NCBI GenBank assembly: GCA_964344305.1
Contig: CAYFMT010000004.1
Coordinates: forward strand, 1 to 64,000
Direction: 5' to 3'
DNA length: 64,000 nucleotides
DNA from: JABMOV01 sp964344305
GTDB lineage: Bacteria; Fidelibacterota; Marinisomatia; Marinisomatales; JABMOV01
In this document: one piece after another, positions 1-8,316 of the stretch
Position numbering within the stretch: position 1 is the first letter of the stretch
How the letters are laid out: every line of letters begins with the position of its first letter
Notes under the pieces: model-generated
What the model saw: the letters and a program-made list of their open reading frames with translations, nothing else
The model's database searches: none
Told to the model about the DNA's origin: nothing
Translations under genes and position numbers: made by a program

Positions 1-50
1 ACAGTGTTACCTATGTTCTGAAACTAATCTGTTACCCATGTATTGGTTTT

Positions 51-103
51 ACAACTGGAAACTGACAACTGGAGACTGACAACTGGAAACCGGAGACTGG
101 AGA
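51..103. repeat. Degenerate tandem repeat of a 14-15 bp unit
   Basis: Three near-copies of a unit resembling GACAACTGGAAACT, followed by a shorter GGAGACTGGAGA, lie in the spacer upstream of rpsU. Related GACTGGAGA text recurs near 14462, and GTGTTA-type words seen at bases 4-10 recur at 6420-6655. No ORF covers it. The role is unknown; it looks like a simple-sequence intergenic repeat. Confidence 0.6.
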
Positions 104-136
104 TCGATTCAAACATCTCCTGGGTAGGGGCAAACA

Positions 137-165
137 TTGACAAAATTATTGCAGCATCACAAAAT
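137..165 (+). promoter_or_regulatory. Candidate sigma70-like promoter of rpsU
   Basis: A perfect TTGACA at 137-142 is followed after 17 bp by CAAAAT at 160-165 (4 of 6 matches to TATAAT). This would give a 5' leader of about 115 nt before the rpsU start at 287. It is a consensus match only, with no conservation data. Confidence 0.35.
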
Positions 166-271
166 CTTGAGTTGGATAAAATCATAATGTAATTTTCGAG
201 GCTTTACCCAATTGATACATGAATGTTAATCCATTGTTATGGGAATTTTGCAATTGTTTAACTGAACCACC

Positions 272-284
272 TAAGGAGGTGATC
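272..284 (+). promoter_or_regulatory. Very long Shine-Dalgarno of rpsU
   Basis: The 13 bases TAAGGAGGTGATC are an uninterrupted complement of the canonical bacterial 16S rRNA 3' tail (GAUCACCUCCUUA). They end two bases before the GTG start, with the GGAGG core 7 nt upstream of it. Most genes in this window have no recognisable SD, and the best others (19986, 56891, 58653) have only 5 bases. The site fixes the GTG at 287 as the start and suggests special control. Confidence 0.85.
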
Positions 285-286
285 GC

Positions 287-475
287 GTGGTAGAAGTAAG
301 CGTCAGAGATGGTGAAATGCTTGAGAGAGCTCTGAGGCGATTTAAGAAAAAATGGGAGCGTGCAGGCGTCCTGAGAGACATAAAAAAGAAATCCTTTTTT
401 GTGAAACCCAGTGATGAGAAGCGAGCCATGATGAAAAAGACGAAGCGCCGCTTAACTCGCTTGAGACCTCATTAA
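287..475 (+). CDS. rpsU: 30S ribosomal protein bS21
   Basis: A 62-residue, very basic protein with the bS21 pattern: an N-terminal VEVSVRDGEMLERALRRFKK followed by a Lys/Arg-rich tail (KKTKRRLTRLR). Length and layout match the family. bS21 binds the small subunit platform next to the 16S 3' end, the anti-SD region. The start is GTG at 287, chosen because of the 13-nt SD just upstream. A strong hairpin terminator follows, so it is probably a monocistronic unit. In Bacteroidia, bS21 has been reported to help sequester the anti-SD and rpsU keeps an unusually strong SD; the same autoregulatory logic may hold here (inference). Confidence 0.95.
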   Translation: MVEVSVRDGEMLERALRRFKKKWERAGVLRDIKKKSFFVKPSDEKRAMMKKTKRRLTRLRPH

Positions 476-493
476 ACTGCCACATTACTCATG

Positions 494-521
494 AAGAGGT
501 TTGAGGTCACTCAAACCTCTT
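494..521 (+). terminator. Rho-independent terminator after rpsU
   Basis: A perfect 12-bp stem (494-505 with 510-521) closes a GTCA tetraloop, followed by TTCTGTTTTA. It lies between rpsU and the mutase gene and insulates rpsU from the next operon. Confidence 0.8.
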
Positions 522-559
522 TCTGTTTTATCTAACAAAACTCCAAATACTCAACCAAC

Positions 560-1906
560 ATGATTATACGAAGTATATCCGGTGTTCGCGGCATCACGGA
601 GACACACCTGACCCCAAAAGAATCGGAATATTATGCTCAGGCCATCCATGCAATGTTACCTGATGGTGTCATTGTCATTGGCAGGGATAGCCGCCCTTCA
701 GGCAGTCAAATTCTGGATGCGTTTGTTCACCGACTCCATTTACTTGGACGCCATGCTATAGTGTGTGGCATCGTCCCCACACCTACCATTCAGTTCATGG
801 TGGAAAATACAGAAGCCATAGGCGGTGTTATTATTACTGCAAGCCATAACCCTGAAGAATGGAATGGGTTGAAATTCGTCAGTGAAGATGGCACATTTTT
901 CTCACCGGACATGTGTAAAACATTGTTTGATACAGTGGACCATCAGGATTCATTCGAAACAGAAGAATTAGAATCCAAGCCCATGATCTGGCAGGAGAGC
1001 AATGCCAACCAGAAACATGTGATTCATGTCCTGGGATTATCCTGTATCGATGTGAATGCCATCCGTGAACGGAAATTCAAAATTGTAGTGGACGCTGTGA
1101 ATGGTGCCGGTTCAGAGGCACTCCCCTTGTTGCTGGAATCCCTGGGATGTGAAGTGATCCCATTGTACTGTGATGGATCAGGGGAATTTCTCAGGGGAAC
1201 AGAACCGCTCCCTGAGCATCTGACGGATCTATCCAATGCCATTATTGAAGCAAATGCAGATGCGGGATTTGCCGTGGATCCCGATGCGGACCGACTGGCA
1301 CTGGTGGATGAAAAAGGACATCCGCTGGGCGAAGAATACACCCTTGCAGTTGCTGCGGATGGGTATATGACCACCACAGGTAGAGAAGAAACCTTTGTGG
1401 TAAACCTATCCACATCCATGGTACTGGACAAGCTTGCAGAAGAAAATGGCTGCACGGTAAAACGATCAGCCGTGGGTGAGATCAATGTGGTGAACACCAT
1501 GAAAGATCTTGAAGCGAATTTTGGAGGAGAAGGCAACGGTGGTGTCATCTTGAAAGAGGCTCATCTCGGTCGCGATAGCCTTGTGGGTGCAGCCATGGTC
1601 CTTAATCGGATGGCACAGGGGAATGACCCACTGTCAGGCATAAAAGCCAGTCTCCCGCAGTTTGAGATTGTCAAAGGGAAAGTTGGAATAGAAAATATCT
1701 GCATAGATGCCCTGATCCAACAGGTACAGGATGTATTTGAGCATGCCGAAATCAATACAGTGGATGGAATTAAGTTTACCTGGGATGATCGATGGATCCA
1801 CATGCGGAAATCCAATACAGAACCCATTATGCGAATTTATGCAGAGGCACCCACTGCAAAAGAAGCTGAAGAACTTATCGATAAAGTAAAGAAAGTGATT
1901 TCCTGA
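560..1906 (+). CDS. glmM: Phosphoglucosamine mutase / phosphomannomutase family
   Basis: A 448-residue alpha-D-phosphohexomutase, the normal size. It carries the phosphoserine loop TASHNPEEWNG (Ser95 is the phosphorylated nucleophile), the Mg-binding loop DPDADR near residue 240, the sugar-specificity loop GGEGNGG near 324, and the C-terminal phosphate-binding RKSNTEPIMRIYAEA. The family interconverts sugar 1- and 6-phosphates; the GEGNGG form resembles GlmM/ManB enzymes of archaeal type, so the substrate (GlcN-P, Man-P or Glc-P) is not certain. The product would feed peptidoglycan or LPS precursors. It starts a run of tightly packed genes; the stop is one base before the next start, and no SD is visible at the ATG. 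Confidence 0.85.
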   Translation: MIIRSISGVRGITETHLTPKESEYYAQAIHAMLPDGVIVIGRDSRPSGSQILDAFVHRLHLLGRHAIVCGIVPTPTIQFMVENTEAIGGVIITASHNPEEWNGLKFVSEDGTFFSPDMCKTLFDTVDHQDSFETEELESKPMIWQESNANQKHVIHVLGLSCIDVNAIRERKFKIVVDAVNGAGSEALPLLLESLGCEVIPLYCDGSGEFLRGTEPLPEHLTDLSNAIIEANADAGFAVDPDADRLALVDEKGHPLGEEYTLAVAADGYMTTTGREETFVVNLSTSMVLDKLAEENGCTVKRSAVGEINVVNTMKDLEANFGGEGNGGVILKEAHLGRDSLVGAAMVLNRMAQGNDPLSGIKASLPQFEIVKGKVGIENICIDALIQQVQDVFEHAEINTVDGIKFTWDDRWIHMRKSNTEPIMRIYAEAPTAKEAEELIDKVKKVIS

Positions 1907-1907
1907 T

Positions 1908-2495
1908 TTGAAGTGGCTCATCCCGGTTTGTCTGATTCTGATATCCTGCAATTCACATCAGGAGACACTAGTTAATCTCACAGAAGAAGAACGGTTGATC
2001 CTTGTAACAAGGGGAGAAGAAGCTGCTCAGGATCTCATAAAAACACTCGGGGGAAATCTTGTGCAAAAGATGAATGACGGTGGTCCTCTTGAGGCACTCT
2101 CTTTTTGCAATACAAACGCCATGGAACTCACCACAAGCTCTGCACTTGGCAAGCAACCGTCACGTGTTTTCAAGCGTGTTAGCAACCGAATTCGTAATCT
2201 GTCCAATAGACCGGATCAGTTTGAACAACTAGCCATAAACCAATTCATTTCATCCGATGGATCAATGCCCATTCATTATGTTCAGAAGACATCAAGGAAG
2301 GATGAGACGGTTTACCGGTATTACAAACCATTGATGACAAATGGACTTTGTTTGACCTGTCACGGTTCTGTGGACGATATGGACCCGGAAGTGTTAAATT
2401 CTATTCTATCGCTCTATCCCCATGATGAAGCCGTTGGATATGGACTGGATGAATTCAGGGGATTGGTTAGGGTTGAACTGGCTTCACTGAAATGA
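1908..2495 (+). CDS. DUF3365 (Tll0287-like) c-type haem lipoprotein
   Basis: 195 residues with a lipoprotein signal (hydrophobic stretch then LISC, Cys14) and a single CLTCH haem-attachment motif near residue 149. The surrounding pattern FCN..A near residue 64 and the R-YKPL-TN-LCLTCHG segment match the DUF3365/Tll0287 family of haem-binding periplasmic domains, often redox or gas sensors. It would be anchored in a membrane facing the periplasm. The start is TTG at 1908, right after the mutase stop, and is required for the complete signal peptide. The stop overlaps the deoC start by 4 nt. Function is unproven; it lies two genes upstream of a diguanylate cyclase. Confidence 0.75.
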   Translation: MKWLIPVCLILISCNSHQETLVNLTEEERLILVTRGEEAAQDLIKTLGGNLVQKMNDGGPLEALSFCNTNAMELTTSSALGKQPSRVFKRVSNRIRNLSNRPDQFEQLAINQFISSDGSMPIHYVQKTSRKDETVYRYYKPLMTNGLCLTCHGSVDDMDPEVLNSILSLYPHDEAVGYGLDEFRGLVRVELASLK

Positions 2496-3145
2496 AACTG
2501 TTAAAAACCATAGATCATACTCTACTCAAGCCGGATGCTACACGGGACCAGATTCGAAACCTGTGCAAAGAAGCGATGGAATATGGTTTCGCCAGTGTGT
2601 GTATTCAGCCGTACTATGTTCCCTATGCTGTAGAATTGCTCAAGGATTCTGATATACCGGTTTGCACTGTTGTGGGGTTTCCCCATGGGATGACGTCCAC
2701 AGAATCGAAGGTCGCGGAGACGGAAATTGCTCTAAGAGCGGGATCGCGTGAATTCGATATGGTCTGTCAGATTGGGAACATCAAAGATGGTCGTTATGAA
2801 GACGTGGAAGAGGATATCCTTGCGGTGGTCAAGGCAGCCAAAGGTCATATTGTAAAAGTGATATTGGAAACTTGCCTTTTAAATGATGATGAATTGATCC
2901 GTGCCTGCCAGGTAGCTGAACAGGCCGGTGCCCACTATGTAAAAACATCCACTGGTTTTTCAACCGGCGGAGCCACAGTGGACGATATCCGGCTCATGCA
3001 TGATACAGTCGGGAAATCCATGGGTGTTAAGGCATCAGGAGGAATTAAAACACTGGATGATGCGGTGGCCATGATACGGGCAGGGGCGACCAGGATTGGT
3101 GCCAGCGCAGGCGTTTCCATCGCTAAATCACTGCAATCGATTTAA
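2492..3145 (+). CDS. deoC: Deoxyribose-phosphate aldolase
   Basis: 217 residues, a typical class I DERA. The Schiff-base lysine lies in VKTSTGF (near residue 150); VGFPHG and the second active-site lysine in VKASGGI are also present. It converts 2-deoxyribose 5-phosphate to glyceraldehyde 3-phosphate and acetaldehyde in cytosolic deoxynucleoside catabolism. The ATG overlaps the previous stop (ATGA), and its own TAA overlaps the next ATG (TAATG), so the genes are translationally coupled. The adenosine deaminase gene at 33560 belongs to related nucleoside metabolism but is not adjacent. Confidence 0.95.
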   Translation: MKLLKTIDHTLLKPDATRDQIRNLCKEAMEYGFASVCIQPYYVPYAVELLKDSDIPVCTVVGFPHGMTSTESKVAETEIALRAGSREFDMVCQIGNIKDGRYEDVEEDILAVVKAAKGHIVKVILETCLLNDDELIRACQVAEQAGAHYVKTSTGFSTGGATVDDIRLMHDTVGKSMGVKASGGIKTLDDAVAMIRAGATRIGASAGVSIAKSLQSI

Positions 3146-4980
3146 TGTTATTTTCAAAGAAACATAAAACATTATTGCTATCCATTATTGGGATGTCCAT
3201 TCTGATGGCATCTCCCCATCCAACAATTAACAAGGGTGTGTTGGATTTAAGAGAATGGACTGCGTTTGATCACACAATGCATCTTGCAGGAGATTGGGCA
3301 TTTTACTGGGAAGAATTTGTTTCTCCTGATCGAATGTCATTAGAAAACTCCGACCCGGATGGCTATATGTCAGTCCCGCGACCCTGGAATGGGTTTGAAA
3401 TACATGGGGAGCAGATCAGTGGATATGGATACGGTACCTACTACCTTCGCATTCTGACTCCACAGGGCCATGAGCGATTGATGGTTCATATTCCGGCTTT
3501 GTCTACGAGTTATGACATGTATGTCAATGGACAAAAAGTTGCGAAAACTGGAATAGCAGGTGAAACAAAAACGGAATCAAAGGCGGAATATTACCCACAG
3601 CTCGTACCACTGAATTCTGAATCTGATACGCTGGATATTGTATTCCACATTTCAAACTTCCAGCATTCACAGGGGGGCATTTGGGATCATATCACCCTGG
3701 GGACTGAACGCGTCCTGGAAAATGAAAAGAACCAGAAGATTGCCATTTCTCTGATCATTGCAGGGACCCTGATTGTTCTCGGCTTATATCATCTGGCTAT
3801 GTTCGCTATTTATGAATATACCCGTTCACCTTTTTTCCTCGGAATTCTAAGCATCGTACTGGGAATTCGATCCCTCATCACAGGGGAAATGCCTATTTAT
3901 TCATTCACGGCTGCAATGCCCTGGGAATTTCTAATACGCATTGAATACCTTACTGTCGTTTGTGGAATCATGGCATTTGCTTTTTATCAATATGATCTAT
4001 TCAGGGAATATTTTAATAAATCCTTCCTACGATCATTTCTTGTATTTTGTACAGGGTATGCCCTCGTCATATTATTGACGCCTGCATTTATCTTTTCTAT
4101 TCTGCTTAATTATTTCCTGATCTTCGTCATGATTATGCTCATATATACTCTGTATGTAAATATCATAGCATTAGCTAGAAAGCATAAGCAGGCACTTGGG
4201 TTTATGATTGCCTACATTGTGTTGATGATCGCTTTTCTTAATGACACGCTGTATGGAATGGAAGTTATTAACACAGGATATTACAGTGCCTTTGGTGTGA
4301 TGGCATTTATTGCCATTCAGGTTGTGGTATTATCCCTGAGATTTACGAATGCCTTCAGGACCATAGATAATCAGGTCTTGGAATTGAATTCCCACAGAGA
4401 AAAACTGGAAGACCTGGTGAAAGAACGCACCAAGGAACTTGAAAGTGCTAACGCTCAATTACGACAGCTATCTACCATTGATGCCCTTACACAAATTCCC
4501 AACAGACGTCGATTGGATGAATATATCAATACAGAATGGTCACGGTTAAAACGTGATGGCAAACCCATGTCCATTATCATGCTGGACATTGATTTCTTTA
4601 AAAAATACAATGACCATTATGGTCACCAGATGGGCGATGATTGTCTTATCAAAGTGGCAAAAACATTGAAGAATTCTGTTCACAGACCTGCTGACCTTGT
4701 GGCAAGATATGGCGGCGAGGAATTCTGCGTTGTACTCCCCAATACACCTGTGGAAGGTGCAGAAATCATTGCCACCATGATGTTGGTCAACATCCAGGAT
4801 TTGAAAATCCCACATGAAAAATCTGAAGCAATGAGTGTTGTGACAATCTCCATTGGTGTGGCAGAAATGACACCCTCGAATGAAAACAACCCTGGTGATC
4901 TAATGAAATTGGCTGACAAGAGATTGTACGGGGCAAAAACAACCGGTCGGAATCGGGTTGTTTATCAGTCCGAGACTTAA
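3145..4980 (+). CDS. 7TMR-DISM-type membrane diguanylate cyclase (GGDEF)
   Basis: 611 residues. An N-terminal signal/TM is followed by an extracytoplasmic jelly-roll-like region (about 30-195), then seven hydrophobic segments (about 200-400) as in 7TMR-DISM receptors, a short coiled coil (about 405-440), and a GGDEF domain. The active-site loop is GGEEF (near 523-527), and an RxxD I-site (RPAD) lies five residues before the Tyr-Gly of the loop, so both activity and c-di-GMP product inhibition are predicted. The ligand is unknown; the extracellular domain of this class often binds carbohydrate-like molecules. It overlaps deoC by one base. Together with the haem lipoprotein upstream it suggests a signalling role for this operon (inference). 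Confidence 0.88.
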   Translation: MLFSKKHKTLLLSIIGMSILMASPHPTINKGVLDLREWTAFDHTMHLAGDWAFYWEEFVSPDRMSLENSDPDGYMSVPRPWNGFEIHGEQISGYGYGTYYLRILTPQGHERLMVHIPALSTSYDMYVNGQKVAKTGIAGETKTESKAEYYPQLVPLNSESDTLDIVFHISNFQHSQGGIWDHITLGTERVLENEKNQKIAISLIIAGTLIVLGLYHLAMFAIYEYTRSPFFLGILSIVLGIRSLITGEMPIYSFTAAMPWEFLIRIEYLTVVCGIMAFAFYQYDLFREYFNKSFLRSFLVFCTGYALVILLTPAFIFSILLNYFLIFVMIMLIYTLYVNIIALARKHKQALGFMIAYIVLMIAFLNDTLYGMEVINTGYYSAFGVMAFIAIQVVVLSLRFTNAFRTIDNQVLELNSHREKLEDLVKERTKELESANAQLRQLSTIDALTQIPNRRRLDEYINTEWSRLKRDGKPMSIIMLDIDFFKKYNDHYGHQMGDDCLIKVAKTLKNSVHRPADLVARYGGEEFCVVLPNTPVEGAEIIATMMLVNIQDLKIPHEKSEAMSVVTISIGVAEMTPSNENNPGDLMKLADKRLYGAKTTGRNRVVYQSET

Positions 4981-5006
4981 TTCACTTTTTAGTATAAGAG
5001 AATTGC

Positions 5007-6419
5007 ATGCAGAATGAAACTCCCATCCGCAAGCGTGATGAAATAACCGTTGAAATCGAATCCCTTGCTTATGGCGGAATGGGTATTGGACGTGTAGGAC
5101 CATTTGTTGTATTTGTAAAGCAGGGAATACCCGGTCAAACTGTCAAGGCACTGGTATACAAAAAACGCAAAGGCTTTGCAGAAGCACGTGTTCTTGAAAT
5201 CCTGACAGAATCACCAAAGGCAGTAACCCCGGTCTGTGTCCATTTCAACGTCTGTGGTGGGTGCAAGCATCAGCATCTGGACTATTCAAGCCAGGTGGAG
5301 CAAAAACACCTGCAGGTTCAGGATGCATTCCGACGTCTGGGTGGGTTCGACTCGATTAAGATTGATGCAGTCATTCCTGCAGATCCTGTATTCCATTACA
5401 GAAACAAAATGGAATTCACATTTTCAAATAAACGCTGGGTGGATAAAAATGAACCTGAAGACACCAAAAGAGATTTTGCCCTTGGGTTACATATCCCCGG
5501 AAGATTTGATAAGATTCTCGATATCCATGAATGCCATATTCAACCCCAGGTAGGGAATCGCATACTGAAGATCGTTCGTGACACTGCATTGAAATATAAG
5601 CTTAAGCCCTATGATGCCCGGACACATATTGGTTTTTTAAGACATTGCATGCTGAGGTTTGGAAGTCGAACAGGGGATGTCATGGTTAACCTTGTTACCT
5701 CTTATGAGAATCCGGATTTGCTACAGCCCATTGTGGACAATCTTGTAGCTCAGGTACCTGAAATCACGTCAATTATAAACAATGTGAACACTAGAAAAGC
5801 GGATGTGGCATTTGGAGAGTATGAACTTTTATTGCATGGAAACCCGGTGATCACAGAATCCATCGGAGATCTGACATTTGAAGTCTCAGCCAATTCCTTT
5901 TTTCAGACCAATACAATCCAGGGAGAAACTCTGTACAACACCGCACTCGATAAAGCAGGATTGACAGGGGAAGAAATTGTCTGGGATCTATACTGTGGGA
6001 CAGGCACCATTACGCTGTTTCTGGCAAAACGGGCTAAAGAAGTTTATGGGTTTGAGCTTATTCAATCAGCAGTAGATGATGCAAACAGGAATGCCATCTT
6101 GAATGGAATCGGGAATGCGTATTTTTTCAAAGCCAATCTGGACACTTATCTGAAAGGTACGAATCGTCATCGTTTTCCAAAACCGGATGTGATTATCATC
6201 GATCCTCCAAGGGCAGGAATGCATGAAGATACGGTGAAGCTCATCCCAAAAATTGCACCGCAGAGAGTCGTGTATGTCTCCTGTAACCCAACCACACAGG
6301 CCAGGGATGTTTCGCTATTATGCAAAAGAGGGTATGTGCTGGATTCTCTTTCCGTGGTGGATATGTTCCCTCACACACCCCATATTGAGACGGTGGCCCT
6401 TCTGACGAGGAAGATGTGA
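5007..6419 (+). CDS. rlmD: 23S rRNA (uracil-5-)-methyltransferase, RlmD/TrmA family
   Basis: 470 residues. An N-terminal TRAM RNA-binding domain (about 8-65) is followed by an iron-sulfur cysteine set (CVHFNVCGGC plus a later ECH), then the SAM fold with DLYCGTGTITL, IDPPRAGMH and the catalytic cysteine in VSCNP. This layout is that of RumA/RlmD-type enzymes, which make m5U in rRNA using SAM. Which uridine is modified (RlmD or RlmCD type) cannot be told from sequence. It sits 26 nt after the cyclase, same strand. A long repeat-rich spacer follows. Confidence 0.88.
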   Translation: MQNETPIRKRDEITVEIESLAYGGMGIGRVGPFVVFVKQGIPGQTVKALVYKKRKGFAEARVLEILTESPKAVTPVCVHFNVCGGCKHQHLDYSSQVEQKHLQVQDAFRRLGGFDSIKIDAVIPADPVFHYRNKMEFTFSNKRWVDKNEPEDTKRDFALGLHIPGRFDKILDIHECHIQPQVGNRILKIVRDTALKYKLKPYDARTHIGFLRHCMLRFGSRTGDVMVNLVTSYENPDLLQPIVDNLVAQVPEITSIINNVNTRKADVAFGEYELLLHGNPVITESIGDLTFEVSANSFFQTNTIQGETLYNTALDKAGLTGEEIVWDLYCGTGTITLFLAKRAKEVYGFELIQSAVDDANRNAILNGIGNAYFFKANLDTYLKGTNRHRFPKPDVIIIDPPRAGMHEDTVKLIPKIAPQRVVYVSCNPTTQARDVSLLCKRGYVLDSLSVVDMFPHTPHIETVALLTRKM

Positions 6420-6655
6420 AGAAGTGTTAAAGTGTGAAAGTGTTAAAGTGTTCTTGTGTTACAGTGTTCATGTATTGATGCATCAACCATATAATTTAGA
6501 CACATTAGAACCTTAACACCTTAACACTATAACACCCGAACACCTCTGTACCCTAACGCCTAATCACTTCATCCTTACAACTTCAATCTTAAAACTTTAC
6601 CCCTCGTCCTTCTCCTTAACACTTCACTACCGAATGCCTTCAGGTAACAGTAAAT
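6420..6655. repeat. Low-complexity intergenic block of GTGTTAA / TTAACAC words
   Basis: The left part (6422-6473) is built of repeated GTGTTA(A)AGT words, and the right part (6510-6625) of CTTAACAC-like words, the reverse complement. The two halves could fold into a long imperfect hairpin around the centre near 6480-6510. There is no plausible ORF. Similar words occur at the window start, suggesting a dispersed intergenic family. It may serve as a terminator-like or spacer element between rlmD and the channel gene; function unknown. Confidence 0.65.
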
Positions 6656-6663
6656 TTTGATCT

Positions 6664-7788
6664 ATGCGTCTCTGGCTCAAACAGGTAATTCGAAACAGCT
6701 TTTTCCAGATCGGTGCGGGCATTTTTATCGTCATGCTGCTGGGCGGTTGGATGCTTCAGTATCTGGAATCCGGTGATATTACACAGGCTGAGAATCCATA
6801 CTGGTGGACAATCGTCACCATGACCACCGTTGGGTACGGGGATTACTCACCGGAAACTCTTGAGGGACGTGTATTCGCCGTCATAATTATGTTTGCCGGA
6901 ATATCGCTTATCTCCATGTTCACTGCCACCATATCATCCATCTTTGTGGCTCAAAAAATCCGGGAGGGAAAAGGATTGGAAAAAGTCAAAATCAAAAATC
7001 ATATAATTGTTTGCGGCTGGAATACAAATGCTGAGCAGATTCTTGAATCCCTTGTATACCTGAAAGGGACGTATCCCCTGGATGTTGTGTTGATAAATGA
7101 ACTGCCGGAGGACCAAATCAGTCGTGTCATGAGTCATTACAGGAAGCTAAACATTCACTATGTTTCTGGAGACTATGCACAGGAAACCACATTAAGAAAA
7201 GCAAATCTATCTCTTGCAGATACTGTTGTTGTTCTACCAAACCTCCTGGATTCCAGTATAACCAATCCGGATGAAAAAACAATTCTTGCGACTCTCACAA
7301 TAAAAAGTCTTGAGCCTAACATCCGACTCATTGCCTACATCACAGATCCGGAGAATATGACTCACCTGAAACGTGCCAACGCAGATGAAGTTGTCCTGAG
7401 TGATGATCTCAGTTCATTTATCGTGGCATCACATATCATCGATCCCGGTATCCCACAGATTGTTTCAAAACTGTTGGATAATCGTTCCACATCCAGGTTT
7501 ATGCGTGTAGATGTACCGAAAGAATTTATTGGAAAAACATTTGATGAGTTATTTACCTATTTCCGCCAGGAGGAGCACTGGATACTCGTCGGGTTATATT
7601 CAGAGGACGAACAGCTGGGTATTGGGGAAATATTAACATCCGATACGTCAGCCCTGGACGCATTTATCGAAAGAAAATTAAAGGAGGGTGGTATTTCCCT
7701 CAATGATGAAAGCAGAGTAAATACCATTATAAATCCAGACAATACCTATGAAATAAAAGAAGGTGAGGGCGCCATTGTCATCCCTTGA
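6664..7788 (+). CDS. K+ channel with two TM segments and RCK (TrkA-N/TrkA-C) domains
   Basis: 374 residues, MthK-like. TM1 (about 14-34), pore helix and selectivity filter TVGYGD (55-60), TM2 (about 70-95), then a cytoplasmic RCK/TrkA-N Rossmann domain starting IIVCGWN (about 114) and a TrkA-C-like segment (about 275-320). It should form a tetrameric potassium channel in the inner membrane gated by a ligand of the RCK domain. The nucleotide-binding glycine motif is degenerate (CGWNTNAEQ rather than GxGxxG). The 3' end overlaps the next gene, a lone cyclic-nucleotide-binding domain, by 26 nt, so the two are probably made together. Confidence 0.88.
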   Translation: MRLWLKQVIRNSFFQIGAGIFIVMLLGGWMLQYLESGDITQAENPYWWTIVTMTTVGYGDYSPETLEGRVFAVIIMFAGISLISMFTATISSIFVAQKIREGKGLEKVKIKNHIIVCGWNTNAEQILESLVYLKGTYPLDVVLINELPEDQISRVMSHYRKLNIHYVSGDYAQETTLRKANLSLADTVVVLPNLLDSSITNPDEKTILATLTIKSLEPNIRLIAYITDPENMTHLKRANADEVVLSDDLSSFIVASHIIDPGIPQIVSKLLDNRSTSRFMRVDVPKEFIGKTFDELFTYFRQEEHWILVGLYSEDEQLGIGEILTSDTSALDAFIERKLKEGGISLNDESRVNTIINPDNTYEIKEGEGAIVIP

Positions 7789-8296
7789 TTTAAAAAACAA
7801 AAAACTCATAAGACCATTTCTCATTTTTAAAGATCTTTCTGACAATGAGATTGATTATTTTTGTCAGGTCGCTTCAAAAGAAATCATCCCTGCAGGTAAT
7901 ACATTTATCGTCGAAGGGGACCATGGAGATTCTATTTACCTCCTTGTGGAAGGATCAGTTGAGATCATCCAGGCATTAACATTGAATGTCAGCAAGGGAG
8001 AAGCTGACAACAGGGAGAAAGCCCTCACAAAACTGGATCATACCATCCACCCGTTCATGGGTGAAATGGCGTTGTTCTCTGAGGATGACAGGCGAACCGC
8101 CAGTGTTAAAGCTCTTACAGAATGCACCTTCATGAAAATCATGAACCAGGATATATTTACTATATGCAATGATCATCCGGAAACCGGATATAAAGTCATG
8201 AGAAATCTCTGCCAATTGCTCACCACAAATCTGGTCAGGGCCAATTCCAATGTATTGAAACTCACCACGGCATTCAGTCTTGTACTTGAACGATAA
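7763..8296 (+). CDS. Stand-alone cyclic nucleotide-binding domain protein
   Basis: 177 residues, essentially one CAP/CNBD fold. The phosphate-binding cassette is recognisable as GEMALFSEDDRRTAS (about 95-109), and GDSIYLLVEGSVEI forms the preceding beta roll. There is no DNA-binding or kinase domain and no TM segment. No ATG exists near the start; the options are GTG at 7763 or TTG at 7775, both inside the channel gene, so translational coupling to the channel is likely. A plausible role is a trans-acting cNMP sensor subunit for the channel upstream (inference). Confidence 0.8.
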   Translation: MRAPLSSLDLKNKKLIRPFLIFKDLSDNEIDYFCQVASKEIIPAGNTFIVEGDHGDSIYLLVEGSVEIIQALTLNVSKGEADNREKALTKLDHTIHPFMGEMALFSEDDRRTASVKALTECTFMKIMNQDIFTICNDHPETGYKVMRNLCQLLTTNLVRANSNVLKLTTAFSLVLER

Positions 8297-8316
8297 TTAA
8301 AGGATATACAGCACCC

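Noticed and set aside
1024..1548. Long minus-strand frame opposite the mutase gene
   Set aside because: It is a shadow of the mutase coding frame, with Ser/Pro/Arg-rich low-information sequence. Similar shadows elsewhere were also left out.
6420..6655. Possible CRISPR array
   Set aside because: Words are 7-9 bp, degenerate and lack unique spacers of constant length.
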